Assembly: GCA_016763235.1 (NCBI GenBank)
Contig: JAESUE010000275.1
Location: 1-6,734, forward strand
DNA from: Pseudomonadales bacterium
GTDB lineage: Bacteria > Pseudomonadota > Gammaproteobacteria > Pseudomonadales > UBA3067
Length of the DNA: 6,734 bases
Direction: 5' to 3'
The notes under the pieces were generated by a model. That model did not search any database. It saw only the letters and a list, made by a program, of their open reading frames with translations, and had not been told where the DNA came from. The first letter of the stretch is position 1. Each line of letters opens with the position of its first letter. A program made the position numbers and the translations under genes. Positions 1 through 6,012 of the stretch are shown in pieces.

Positions 1-254
1 GGTTCTAAAGAAAAACTAAAGCGCTTCCGATAAAGATAATACGTATCTTCCACCTTCCAGCTCACATGTATCTTGTCTTTATTTTGATAGACATCGAGAA
101 TAAAGGCCTTGTCAACATCGAGAAACTCTGGCTCGTTGGAGAAAACACTCTTGTCTGTTATGAGCCCTGCGCCAGCGGACAGACATAACGAAGGAAGTAG
201 AAAGAGGGTAAGAAGAAGCATCCGTAGTGATTTAAGCTGGGAATAGAGAGGCAT
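1..254 (-). CDS. dsbD: Thiol:disulfide interchange protein DsbD, N-terminal part (truncated by window edge)
   Basis: DsbD is an inner-membrane protein that carries electrons from cytoplasmic thioredoxin to periplasmic Dsb and cytochrome c maturation proteins. Only the first 84 codons are visible; the gene runs off the left edge. The start ATG is at 254-252 on the minus strand, with an AGGAAGA ribosome-binding site at 271-265, ten bases upstream. Residues about 11-29 form a signal peptide (hydrophobic run MLLLTLFLLPSLCL, then SAGA). The mature start matches the E. coli N-terminal domain as I recall it: EFLDVDKAF, then SWKVEDTYYLYRKRFSF, against QFVPADQAF and TWQIKDGYYLYRKQI. The catalytic cysteines of this domain, the membrane domain and the C-terminal thioredoxin domain would lie beyond the edge, so completeness cannot be judged. 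A second ATG at residue 12 is possible but lacks as good a ribosome-binding site. Confidence 0.88.
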   Translation of the reverse strand, partial: MPLYSQLKSLRMLLLTLFLLPSLCLSAGAGLITDKSVFSNEPEFLDVDKAFILDVYQNKDKIHVSWKVEDTYYLYRKRFSFSLE

Positions 255-644
255 AGGTTCGGTGTCTTCCTGTTGAGTGCGGCCTGAGGCAGAGTCGGCG
301 TATATTTTGGAGTAGTAACAAGAATGGAAGTTCCCTGTTATGACGTTCCAGATGTAAATTATAGAGTACTTCGCTGTCTCTATCTGCGAGAAGATGCACA
401 GTTAAGGCGCGTGACTATTGGCAGAGATACATGGCTGGCATGAAGGGTGGATGAAATTCCACTGTGTGGTACTATTCCCGATAGTCGAGCAGATGTTGGT
501 CGTTAAGCTGGTAGACAGCTAAAAATAGTGGTGTTGATTCTCATTGAGGGCACCATTCTCTCCAAGAAAAATAGCGCTGCCAAAAGATGCTGCTTGGCAC
601 AAGCTGATATTCAGAACATCCCAATAATTTTAAGTGTGTAAGAT
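255..644. other. Intergenic stretch between divergent dsbD and the DUF2333 gene; no convincing gene
   Basis: These 390 bases separate two divergent genes and must hold both promoters, but I see no convincing -35/-10 pair on either strand. The longest plausible small reading frame is 324-443 on the plus strand: 39 codons, starting MEVPCYDVPDVNYRV, with GGAG at 309-312 set 11 bases before the ATG. After its TGA the same frame stays open for 20 more codons. I do not recognise the peptide. It may be chance, or a remnant of a lost gene. Confidence 0.5.
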
Positions 645-1679
645 ATGACCGAGTTAAGTGAAGCGTTAAAAGACCAAGTTGCTGGCGTCCGTGGGCCATC
701 TTCCAATGAGAAAAAAAACACCGCTCGCGGGGTGTTTCTAATAGCCGTGCTGCTGCTTTTGGGGCTGGTAATGAGCGGCGTTGCAATATATGTGAGCATT
801 GAGCCTCGCATGTTTCCCGTTCCTAAAGATAAAGATGTGGTGGGGTTTGCGACAACGCAAACTGTCATTGATATGACCGATGTGCTGCTTCACAAGCGTG
901 GCGGCTTTATGAGCAACGATATTCTGCCACCATTTTCCTTGTTGGATAACATGCCTGCATGGGAAAAAGGCGTACTGGTTCAAATCAGGGATATGAGCCG
1001 GGCATTGAGAAAAGATATCGCTCGCTCTCAGTCTCAGTCTACGGAAGATGTTGATCTTGCCAAGGCAGAACCCTTCTACCATCTGGGCATGGGGCATTAT
1101 ATGTTCCCCGCATCGGAGGATGAATACAGGCTGGCCATGGATTCTATTAAACATTATCAAGAGCGTTTGGTGGACACCGAGCGGCCTAGCGCGCAGTTTT
1201 ATGCCCGTGCCGATAATTTGCGGAACTGGTTGCAAGATGTAGAAACCCGATTGGGAAGTATGTCTCAGCGCTTAAGTGCGAGTGTTGATGCAACCAGAGA
1301 AAACCTTGATCGAGAGGGAAAGGGTGGTGAGGGTGAAACGCAATCCATGCCAAACGCGGCTGTTTTTAAAGTGAAAACACCTTGGTATAAAATTGACGAT
1401 GTATTTTTTGAGGCGCGCGGTACAGCCTGGGCATTAGCGCAATTACTTCGAGCAATACAGGTCGACTTTCGAGTCATTCTGGAAAAGAAAAATGCCACTG
1501 CCAGTGTTGATCAAATTATCCGAGAGCTAGAGGCGACTCAGGGCGTGATAATGAGCCCCATCATACTCAATGGCGGTGGTTTTGGTTTGTTTGCCAATCA
1601 CTCATTGGTTATGGCGAATTATATTTCCAGGGCAAATGCGGCCATTATTGACTTGAGAGCATTGATGGAGCAAGGGTAG
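645..1679 (+). CDS. DUF2333 family membrane-anchored protein of unknown function
   Basis: A 344-residue protein that matches the DUF2333 family of Pseudomonas and relatives, whose function is unknown. After a short polar N-terminus, residues about 29-51 form one membrane helix (FLIAVLLLLGLVMSGVAIYV), so the remaining roughly 290 residues are probably periplasmic. Family-typical blocks are SNDILPPFSLLDNMPAWEKG (90-109), SRALRKDIARSQSQSTED (118-135), AQFYARADNLRNWL (183-196), KTPWYKIDDVFFEARGTAWA (244-263) and NGGGFGLFANHSLVMANYIS (309-328). Length is close to the roughly 350 residues usual for the family. The ATG at 645 is the first possible start, because an in-frame TAA sits at 639-641. The ribosome-binding site is weak, with no clear GGAG. 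The gene stands alone and ends in two successive terminators. The family assignment is from memory of Pseudomonas members. No catalytic motif is apparent. Confidence 0.9.
   Translation: MTELSEALKDQVAGVRGPSSNEKKNTARGVFLIAVLLLLGLVMSGVAIYVSIEPRMFPVPKDKDVVGFATTQTVIDMTDVLLHKRGGFMSNDILPPFSLLDNMPAWEKGVLVQIRDMSRALRKDIARSQSQSTEDVDLAKAEPFYHLGMGHYMFPASEDEYRLAMDSIKHYQERLVDTERPSAQFYARADNLRNWLQDVETRLGSMSQRLSASVDATRENLDREGKGGEGETQSMPNAAVFKVKTPWYKIDDVFFEARGTAWALAQLLRAIQVDFRVILEKKNATASVDQIIRELEATQGVIMSPIILNGGGFGLFANHSLVMANYISRANAAIIDLRALMEQG
711..737 (-). terminator. Terminator-like hairpin plus T-run, antisense inside the DUF2333 gene
   Basis: The arms AAACACC (716-722) and GGTGTTT (731-737) pair perfectly over 7 bp around an 8-base loop. 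On the minus strand the second arm runs straight into a T-tract (eight A on the plus strand, 711-718), which is the form of an intrinsic terminator for leftward transcription. On the plus strand no T-run follows. It lies in codons 23-31 of the DUF2333 gene, so it may simply reflect lysine codons next to a chance repeat. Confidence 0.35.
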
Positions 1680-1693
1680 ATAGAGAAGGTTCA

Positions 1694-1721
1694 CAACCTG
1701 CTAAGCTGGCGGGTTGTTTTT
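1694..1721 (+). terminator. Intrinsic terminator after the DUF2333 gene
   Basis: CAACCTGC (1694-1701) pairs with GCGGGTTG (1709-1716) over 8 bp, including one T-G wobble, around a 7-base loop. Five T follow at 1717-1721. It starts 15 bases after the DUF2333 stop codon. Confidence 0.75.
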
Positions 1722-1740
1722 CGCAGGGCATTAGTGATGT

Positions 1741-1781
1741 CCACAAAAAAAGCCGACATATAAAGTCGGCTTTTTTTGTGG
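1741..1781. terminator. Perfect bidirectional terminator between DUF2333 and ppa
   Basis: A 17-bp perfect inverted repeat (1741-1757 and 1765-1781) with a 7-base loop, ATATAAA. The core is GCCGAC/GTCGGC flanked by A7 and T7, so it reads as an intrinsic terminator in both directions. It serves the two convergent genes. The ppa stop codon is 18 bases to its right. Confidence 0.93.
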
Positions 1782-1799
1782 AGAATAGAGTTTTAAATC

Positions 1800-2339
1800 T
1801 TACTTCTTTTCATCGTCTAAGTAACGTTGAATGCTATCAAGAATTTCCTGTTTCGCTTCTTCAGTGCCTACCCAACCATCAATTTTGACCCACTTGCCTG
1901 CTTCCAGGTCTTTGTAGTGCTCAAAAAAGTGTGAGATTTGATTGATAAGAGTGCCGGGAAGGTCGTTATACGAAGAAACAGAATCGTACAGTGGCGTAAG
2001 CTTTGATACGGGTACAGCAATGATTTTTGCATCTATGCCAGACTCGTCAGTCATTTTTAGCATGCCAACAGGGCGACATCTAATAACTGAGCCGCAATTC
2101 AGAGGAATGGGGGTGACTACGAGAACATCAACCGGGTCGCCATCTTCGGAAAGTGTTGCAGGAACATAGCCATAGTTGCAAGGGTAATGCATGGCGGTAC
2201 CCATAAAGCGATCGACAAAAATAGCGCCAGAATCCTTATCAACTTCGTATTTTATAGGGTCGCTATGAGATGGAATCTCAATAATTACATTAATATCGTT
2301 AGGGACATCTTTGCCAGGCGGCACGCTATTCAAACTCAC
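1800..2339 (-). CDS. ppa: Inorganic pyrophosphatase (family I, soluble)
   Basis: Cytoplasmic family I pyrophosphatase: it hydrolyses pyrophosphate to two phosphates with Mg2+, pulling forward nucleic acid, protein and other biosynthesis. The 179 residues compare with about 176 in E. coli, and the two align nearly end to end as I recall the E. coli protein. Visible active-site residues are E21, K30, E32, R44, Y52 and Y56; the family signature DGDPVDVL supplies the metal ligands D66, D68 and D71. The late YKD block (HFFEHYKDLEAGKWVKI) is present too. The start is GTG at 2339-2337, chosen because MSLNSVPPGKD matches the family N-terminus and AGAGG lies at 2352-2348 on the minus strand. The gene is single, divergent from the phosphatase/kinase gene, with its own strong promoter and a shared bidirectional terminator downstream. 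Nothing in it looks defective. Confidence 0.97.
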   Translation of the reverse strand: MSLNSVPPGKDVPNDINVIIEIPSHSDPIKYEVDKDSGAIFVDRFMGTAMHYPCNYGYVPATLSEDGDPVDVLVVTPIPLNCGSVIRCRPVGMLKMTDESGIDAKIIAVPVSKLTPLYDSVSSYNDLPGTLINQISHFFEHYKDLEAGKWVKIDGWVGTEEAKQEILDSIQRYLDDEKK

Positions 2340-2381
2340 CAGAATTTCCTCTCGCTACGTTGGATTGTCAATCGGGGCGGC

Positions 2382-2411
2382 ATTATAGCGTCTTTCGGTA
2401 GCACTTGTCAG
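2382..2411 (-). promoter_or_regulatory. Sigma-70 promoter of ppa
   Basis: On the minus strand, -35 CTGACA (2411-2406, 5/6 match) and a perfect -10 TATAAT (2387-2382) are separated by 18 bases. Initiation would fall near 2375, giving a leader of about 35 bases before the GTG start. This is the best promoter match in the window and fits a highly expressed housekeeping gene. Confidence 0.8.
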
Positions 2412-2488
2412 CGGTGATTTATGGCGCGGGTTTTGCTTTGGAATGAAAGCTTAGGTGGGTGGTGTTAATTTTGGACATGCGGTTTTAT

Positions 2489-2493
2489 GGGAG
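2489..2493 (+). promoter_or_regulatory. Ribosome-binding site that sets the start of the phosphatase/kinase gene
   Basis: GGGAG lies 8 bases before the ATG at 2502. An in-frame ATG at 2487 overlaps this site and has no ribosome-binding site of its own, so 2502 is preferred and the protein is 595 rather than 600 residues. Confidence 0.65.
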
Positions 2494-2501
2494 ATATTAC
2501 G

Positions 2502-4289
2502 ATGAAAACAGAAGAAATAATAAATGAGAATGACGCGGGTAGCGTGCAGCACCTTGATTCGGAATACTTGGTTCATGCGGAACAAGGTACCGATGCAGGT
2601 GTAAAAAAGGTGAATGAAGATTGCGTAGGGCTTCGTTTGCCTGAGGGTTCAACGTTGACGTTTAAGGGCATCGCATCCGTGGTTGCCGATGGTGTTAGCG
2701 CAGCTGAAAAAGGCAAAGAAGCAGCAGAATGTGCAGTAAAAGGTTTTCTAAGCGACTATTACAGTTGCCCCGATTCATGGAGCGTGAAGACAGCTGGGCA
2801 AAAGGTACTTACTTCATTAAACCGCTGGCTATATGGTCAGGGGCAGGACTTCGCAAATATTCAAAAGGGGTATGTCTGTACGTTTTCCGCGCTTATTATT
2901 AAATCACGCAGTGCGTTTATCTTCCATGTGGGGGATTCGCGCATCGTGCGTTTGCGAGGCAATACCCTTGAGCCTTTAACCACTGATCATGCGGTGCAAG
3001 TTAATGCGACAACCTGCTATCTAACGCGGGCCTTGGGTATGGACTTGAATGTGGATATTGATTACCGCCACTTGGATGTCGAGGAAGGGGATGTTTTTTT
3101 TCTCAGCACCGATGGTGTTCATGATTTCATTTCAAATCAGAACATTACCGAAGCCTTGCACCGATATCGTTCGGGTGAACGGGGGGTTTGTGATGAGATG
3201 ATTCAATTAGCCTTGGCCAACAATAGCTTAGACAATCTAAGCTGTCAGATTTTGCATGTGGAGCGCTTACCGGAAGCGGGAGACGTGCAGGCCTATAAAA
3301 AACTGACTGAGCTGCCATTTCCACCCCCATTAGAGGTGGGGCAAAAGCTGGATAGTTACCTCGTGGAAAAACAAATTCATGCCAGTAATCGCAGTCAGCT
3401 CTACTTGGTGAAAGATCTGGAGGATGAGAATCACCGGCGTTTAGTGATGAAAACACCGTCCGTGAATTTTGAAGATGATCTTGCCTATATCGAGCGCTTT
3501 GTACTGGAATCTTGGGTTGCCCAGCGTATTGATAATCCACATGTTCTCAAGCTGGCCAATATCAATCGACCGCGTCATTTTCTTTATGGTGTGTTGGAAT
3601 ATATAGAAGGCCCGACACTCGAAAAGTGGATAGAAGAAAATAACAATGCCGATATTTCTGTGGTGGTGGATATTGCGGAACAAATAATGCGCGGTTTAAG
3701 AGCGTTTCATCGCCGCGACACCCTGCATCAGGATTTGAAGCCGGGCAATATTATTCTTGAAGGAGGTAAAAAGGCGGTAGTGGTGGATTTTGGTTCCTGT
3801 TTCGCAGCAGGAATTGATGAAATTTCGAGTCCCATTCGGCGCGATAAAATCCTCGGTACGGCCAGTTATTCGGCGCCGGAGCATCATACCCTGCAACGTC
3901 CTGATGTGCGTTCAGATCTGTTTTCACTAGGCGTCATTGTTTATGAAATGCTAACCGGCCACCGGCCCTATGGGGAAAAGTATGATAGCTGCGTGCAACT
4001 ACGTGACTTTCATAAACTTAGCTATCGCCCCGCGTACCACTTTAACCCGCTTGTGCCAGTATGGATGGATGCGGCAATACAGAAGGCGGTTAACCTTAAT
4101 CCGACAATGCGTTATGAGGATGTTTCTGAATTTATTCACGATTTAAAGCGGCCCAATAGTGCTTTTGATAGCTTTAACAAGACCCCTCTTTTAGAGCGCA
4201 ACCCCTTGTTGTTTTGGAAGATAACGTCTCTATCTCTTGCCTTATTACTCGTTCTCACGTGGATATACATCATGGGGGGTGGTGTTTAG
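2502..4289 (+). CDS. Bifunctional PP2C-type phosphatase / Ser-Thr protein kinase, C-terminally membrane-anchored
   Basis: A 595-residue fusion of two opposing signalling enzymes. Residues about 20-256 form a PP2C-type phosphatase domain with metal-binding motifs NED (38-40), ADGVS (62-66), GDSR (144-147), STDG (202-205) and DNLS (244-247). Residues about 280-548 form a Hanks-type kinase domain: the ATP lysine is in LVMKTP (K317), the probable helix-C glutamate is E336, the catalytic loop is HQDLKPGN (409-416, D411), then DFG (429-431) and APE (458-460). The glycine-rich loop is degenerate (about 290-303, QIHASNRSQLYLVK, no glycine), and HRD is HQD. Residues about 571-591 form one membrane helix with only a few residues after it, so both enzymes should face the cytoplasm like a tail-anchored protein. 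Related fusions occur in pseudomonads, some beside nitrate-assimilation genes, but none are here. The targets are unknown. The gene is divergent from ppa and apparently monocistronic. Confidence 0.93.
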   Translation: MKTEEIINENDAGSVQHLDSEYLVHAEQGTDAGVKKVNEDCVGLRLPEGSTLTFKGIASVVADGVSAAEKGKEAAECAVKGFLSDYYSCPDSWSVKTAGQKVLTSLNRWLYGQGQDFANIQKGYVCTFSALIIKSRSAFIFHVGDSRIVRLRGNTLEPLTTDHAVQVNATTCYLTRALGMDLNVDIDYRHLDVEEGDVFFLSTDGVHDFISNQNITEALHRYRSGERGVCDEMIQLALANNSLDNLSCQILHVERLPEAGDVQAYKKLTELPFPPPLEVGQKLDSYLVEKQIHASNRSQLYLVKDLEDENHRRLVMKTPSVNFEDDLAYIERFVLESWVAQRIDNPHVLKLANINRPRHFLYGVLEYIEGPTLEKWIEENNNADISVVVDIAEQIMRGLRAFHRRDTLHQDLKPGNIILEGGKKAVVVDFGSCFAAGIDEISSPIRRDKILGTASYSAPEHHTLQRPDVRSDLFSLGVIVYEMLTGHRPYGEKYDSCVQLRDFHKLSYRPAYHFNPLVPVWMDAAIQKAVNLNPTMRYEDVSEFIHDLKRPNSAFDSFNKTPLLERNPLLFWKITSLSLALLLVLTWIYIMGGGV

Positions 4290-4440
4290 AGCTTTGAAAA
4301 ATTGCGATGGAATTCACTGAATAGGCAGAGGCCTGGGCAAGCTTACTAGGTTAAAAAGTCTACACTTAAAGGACGCGCCTTGAATGGCGGAGATCTGACC
4401 ATGTATTCAGGCAAGAATATTGGTCGTTTGTGCTTATAGT

Positions 4441-4444
4441 GAGG
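4441..4444 (+). promoter_or_regulatory. Candidate ribosome-binding site for the protease gene (start in a different frame)
   Basis: GAGG sits 8 bases before a GTG at 4453. That GTG is one frame away from the protease reading frame. If one base were added between it and about 4507, for example in the A5 run at 4461-4465, translation from the GTG would join the protease frame and give a complete signal peptide. Confidence 0.45.
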
Positions 4445-4496
4445 TTGTGCGAGTGCTCTCAAAAATACATCGTGGTTTTTCTTTCCCCTACTTCTG

Positions 4497-5123
4497 TTGG
4501 TTTTTTTATGTGGCAGCCTTCTCGTTTCCGACGCGAGGGCGGGGGGAATATCCGTGGTGGGCCTGTTTAAAAATCAGGTGGTGGTGCGCTTCGGCTCCCA
4601 ATTGCAGACGTTGAAAATTGGCGATGCCAACGAGCAAGGCTTGCGATTAGTATCGGTGAGTGGCAATGAGGCTCACATTGAATATCAAGGCCAAACACGA
4701 AGCTATCTTTTAGGGCGAGATTACAGTGGCGGTTACCGAGAGAGAACCCAGGCTCAGGCCCGCATTTCCTTGAGTCGGCGCGGCCAGTATCTTACGGCAG
4801 GCAGTATTAATGGCCGCCCCATTGAATTCCTTCTTGATACGGGCGCTAATACAATGGCCTTGAGTTCTTATCACGCCAATAGTTTAGGTATTGATTACAA
4901 GTGGACAGGGCAGCCGAGCATCGTCGTGACCGCACAAGGTAAAGCCAAAGCCTGGCAGATCACCCTTGAAAAAGTCAAAGTGGGGGAAATTCAACTTAGC
5001 CACGTTCCTGCTGTGGTGATAGAGGGTGGTTTTCCCATGCATGTGCTGCTTGGCATGAGCTTTCTTTCTCGCGTTCAAATGACTGAAAGCCAGGGTGTTA
5101 TCACCTTATTACAGAAGTTTTAG
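4497..5123 (+). CDS. Retropepsin-like aspartic protease, secreted/periplasmic (TIGR02281-like), with doubtful 5' end
   Basis: A single-domain aspartic protease of the retropepsin-like bacterial family. With TTG 4497 as residue 1, the catalytic motif is FLLDTGA (111-117, D114) and the second hydrophobic motif is LLGMSFL (184-190); such enzymes act as dimers. Residues about 18-76 form a small beta-rich region (ISVVGLFKNQVVVRFG... LKIGD... YLLGRDY) recalling the periplasmic segment of GspC/PilP-type proteins. Residues 1-15 end in SDARA, a good signal peptidase site. The start is uncertain. TTG 4497 cuts the signal peptide short, leaving no basic N-region. The frame is open upstream to 4443, encoding KNTSWFFFPLLLLVFLCG, but contains no ATG or GTG. 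A likely start, GTG 4453, lies in another frame, so a one-base indel is suspected. Substrate unknown. It stands between the kinase gene and ribA with no clear operon link. Confidence 0.85.
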   Translation: MVFLCGSLLVSDARAGGISVVGLFKNQVVVRFGSQLQTLKIGDANEQGLRLVSVSGNEAHIEYQGQTRSYLLGRDYSGGYRERTQAQARISLSRRGQYLTAGSINGRPIEFLLDTGANTMALSSYHANSLGIDYKWTGQPSIVVTAQGKAKAWQITLEKVKVGEIQLSHVPAVVIEGGFPMHVLLGMSFLSRVQMTESQGVITLLQKF

Positions 5124-5124
5124 T

Positions 5125-5253
5125 GTCACTATTCAGCTCGCGCATAACGGCGTTAAAAAATGATCATTTATGCGTACAAACTCCTATTTTCCGCCTTGTT
5201 CCTCTCAAATTTGAACGCAACCTGAACAGTTACAGGGTTCGCTGAATAGTGAC
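5125..5253. repeat. Intergenic repeat element, copy 1, with 13-bp terminal inverted repeats
   Basis: GTCACTATTCAGC (5125-5137) and GCTGAATAGTGAC (5241-5253) are perfect 13-bp inverted repeats bounding a 129-base segment. An inner inverted repeat, CGCATAA/TTATGCG, lies at 5141-5147 and 5168-5174. The right part holds a 42-base core (5204-5245) that recurs at 6031-6072 with 40/42 identity. The core begins with the 10-bp palindrome TCAAATTTGA and then a small hairpin, CCTG/CAGG plus GAAC/GTTC with a bulge. The element begins two bases after the protease stop codon. I see no target-site duplication and no reading frame in it. Confidence 0.75.
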
Positions 5254-5322
5254 GTTCTCGTTAGCTCTCGTGATTATTCGCCACGCCAAGAGTTGATTTG
5301 ATTCAAGCGCCTAGTTCATCGA

Positions 5323-5351
5323 AGGACATCGATAAGGTAATGGTGTAGAAT
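5323..5351 (+). promoter_or_regulatory. Possible sigma-70 promoter of ribA
   Basis: AGGACA (5323-5328, 4/6 match) and TAGAAT (5346-5351, 5/6) are 17 bases apart, 41 bases before the ribA GTG. The -10 is good and the -35 is weak. I see no FMN-riboswitch architecture here. Confidence 0.4.
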
Positions 5352-5392
5352 TCCCCTCCTTTTGTTTTTAGTTTTCTGGGTTGGAGTTTTAA

Positions 5393-6010
5393 GTGTCCAT
5401 TCGTTTTATCGCAACGGCTAAGCTGCCTACGCAGTGGGGTGAGTTTTCTATCCACGGGTTTGAAGAGGCGACTAGTGGAAAAGAGCATGTGGCTTTGGTG
5501 ATGGGTGATGTAGCCGATGGCCAGCCTGTGTTGATGCGTGTTCATTCAGAATGTTTGACCGGTGATGCCTTATTTAGCCAGCGTTGTGACTGCGGCCCAC
5601 AGCTTGAGGCGGCCATGGCTGCTATTGCCAAAGAAGGGCGAGGCGTAGTGCTTTATCTGCGTCAAGAAGGGCGAGGCATTGGCTTAATGAACAAAATTCG
5701 TGCCTACGCCTTACAGGATAAAGGCGCTGATACTGTTGAAGCAAACGAGCAGTTGGGTTTTGGTGCAGACCTTCGTGACTATGCAATTTGTGAAACAATG
5801 CTTGGGCATTTAGGCGTTAAAAAAGCGCGCTTGCTGACCAATAACCCGCGTAAAGTAAAAGCCTTAGAAGAGCATGGTATTGAGGTGGTTGAGCGCATTG
5901 CGTTGGAGAAAGGCCGTAACCCTCATAACGAGCGTTATCTGCAAACTAAACGCGGAAAGCTTGGTCATTTATTTGATGGGGATAGTCCCCAATCGAAGGA
6001 TGAAGATTAG
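5393..6010 (+). CDS. ribA: GTP cyclohydrolase II
   Basis: RibA opens GTP to 2,5-diamino-6-ribosylamino-4(3H)-pyrimidinone 5'-phosphate, formate and pyrophosphate, the first step of the riboflavin pathway, in the cytoplasm. The 205 residues follow E. coli RibA (196) almost without gaps. The zinc cysteines C54, C65 and C67 are present in HSECLTGDALFSQRCDCG, at the E. coli positions. YLRQEGRGIGL (88-98), the Y105 region (KIRAYALQDKGADTVEAN) and R128 (GFGADLRDY) complete the active site. It is the stand-alone type, not fused to RibB. The start is GTG 5393, supported by GGAG at 5383-5386 six bases upstream and by the family N-terminus. The acidic C-terminal tail (DGDSPQSKDED) is about nine residues longer than in E. 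coli. A repeat element lies on each side of the gene. It is convergent with dxs. Confidence 0.97.
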   Translation: MSIRFIATAKLPTQWGEFSIHGFEEATSGKEHVALVMGDVADGQPVLMRVHSECLTGDALFSQRCDCGPQLEAAMAAIAKEGRGVVLYLRQEGRGIGLMNKIRAYALQDKGADTVEANEQLGFGADLRDYAICETMLGHLGVKKARLLTNNPRKVKALEEHGIEVVERIALEKGRNPHNERYLQTKRGKLGHLFDGDSPQSKDED

Positions 6011-6012
6011 TT

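Noticed and set aside
594..628. Promoter for the DUF2333 gene using TTGGCA and AATAAT
   Set aside because: The spacing is 23 bases, too long for sigma-70.
738..1235. 165-codon open frame on the minus strand
   Set aside because: It lies wholly inside the well-supported DUF2333 gene on the other strand, has no recognisable protein pattern, and is a codon-bias shadow.
3145..3540. 131-codon open frame on the minus strand
   Set aside because: It lies inside the phosphatase/kinase gene, which has intact motifs on both sides; no family resemblance.
4331..4355. Terminator after the phosphatase/kinase gene
   Set aside because: CCTGG/CTAGG gives a weak 5-bp stem including a G-T pair, and no T-run follows.
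4361..4366. -10 box TACACT upstream of the protease
   Set aside because: No acceptable -35 lies 16 to 18 bases upstream, so it was not listed as a promoter.
4420..4614. Separate 64-codon plus-strand gene starting at TTG 4420
   Set aside because: It overlaps the protease in another frame and reads as low-complexity sequence past 4510. Its early part is better explained as the frameshifted start of the protease gene.
5125..5266. Integron attC site, given inverted repeats directly after a stop codon
   Set aside because: The ends do not match the RYYYAAC/GTTRRRY core sites, GTTAGCT at 5260-5266 fails the purine rule, and the neighbours are housekeeping genes with no integrase.
5254..5392. FMN riboswitch upstream of ribA
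   Set aside because: The gap is too short and lacks the conserved RFN-element segments such as the AGGG and GAUUC-type blocks in order; only a simple promoter candidate is visible.
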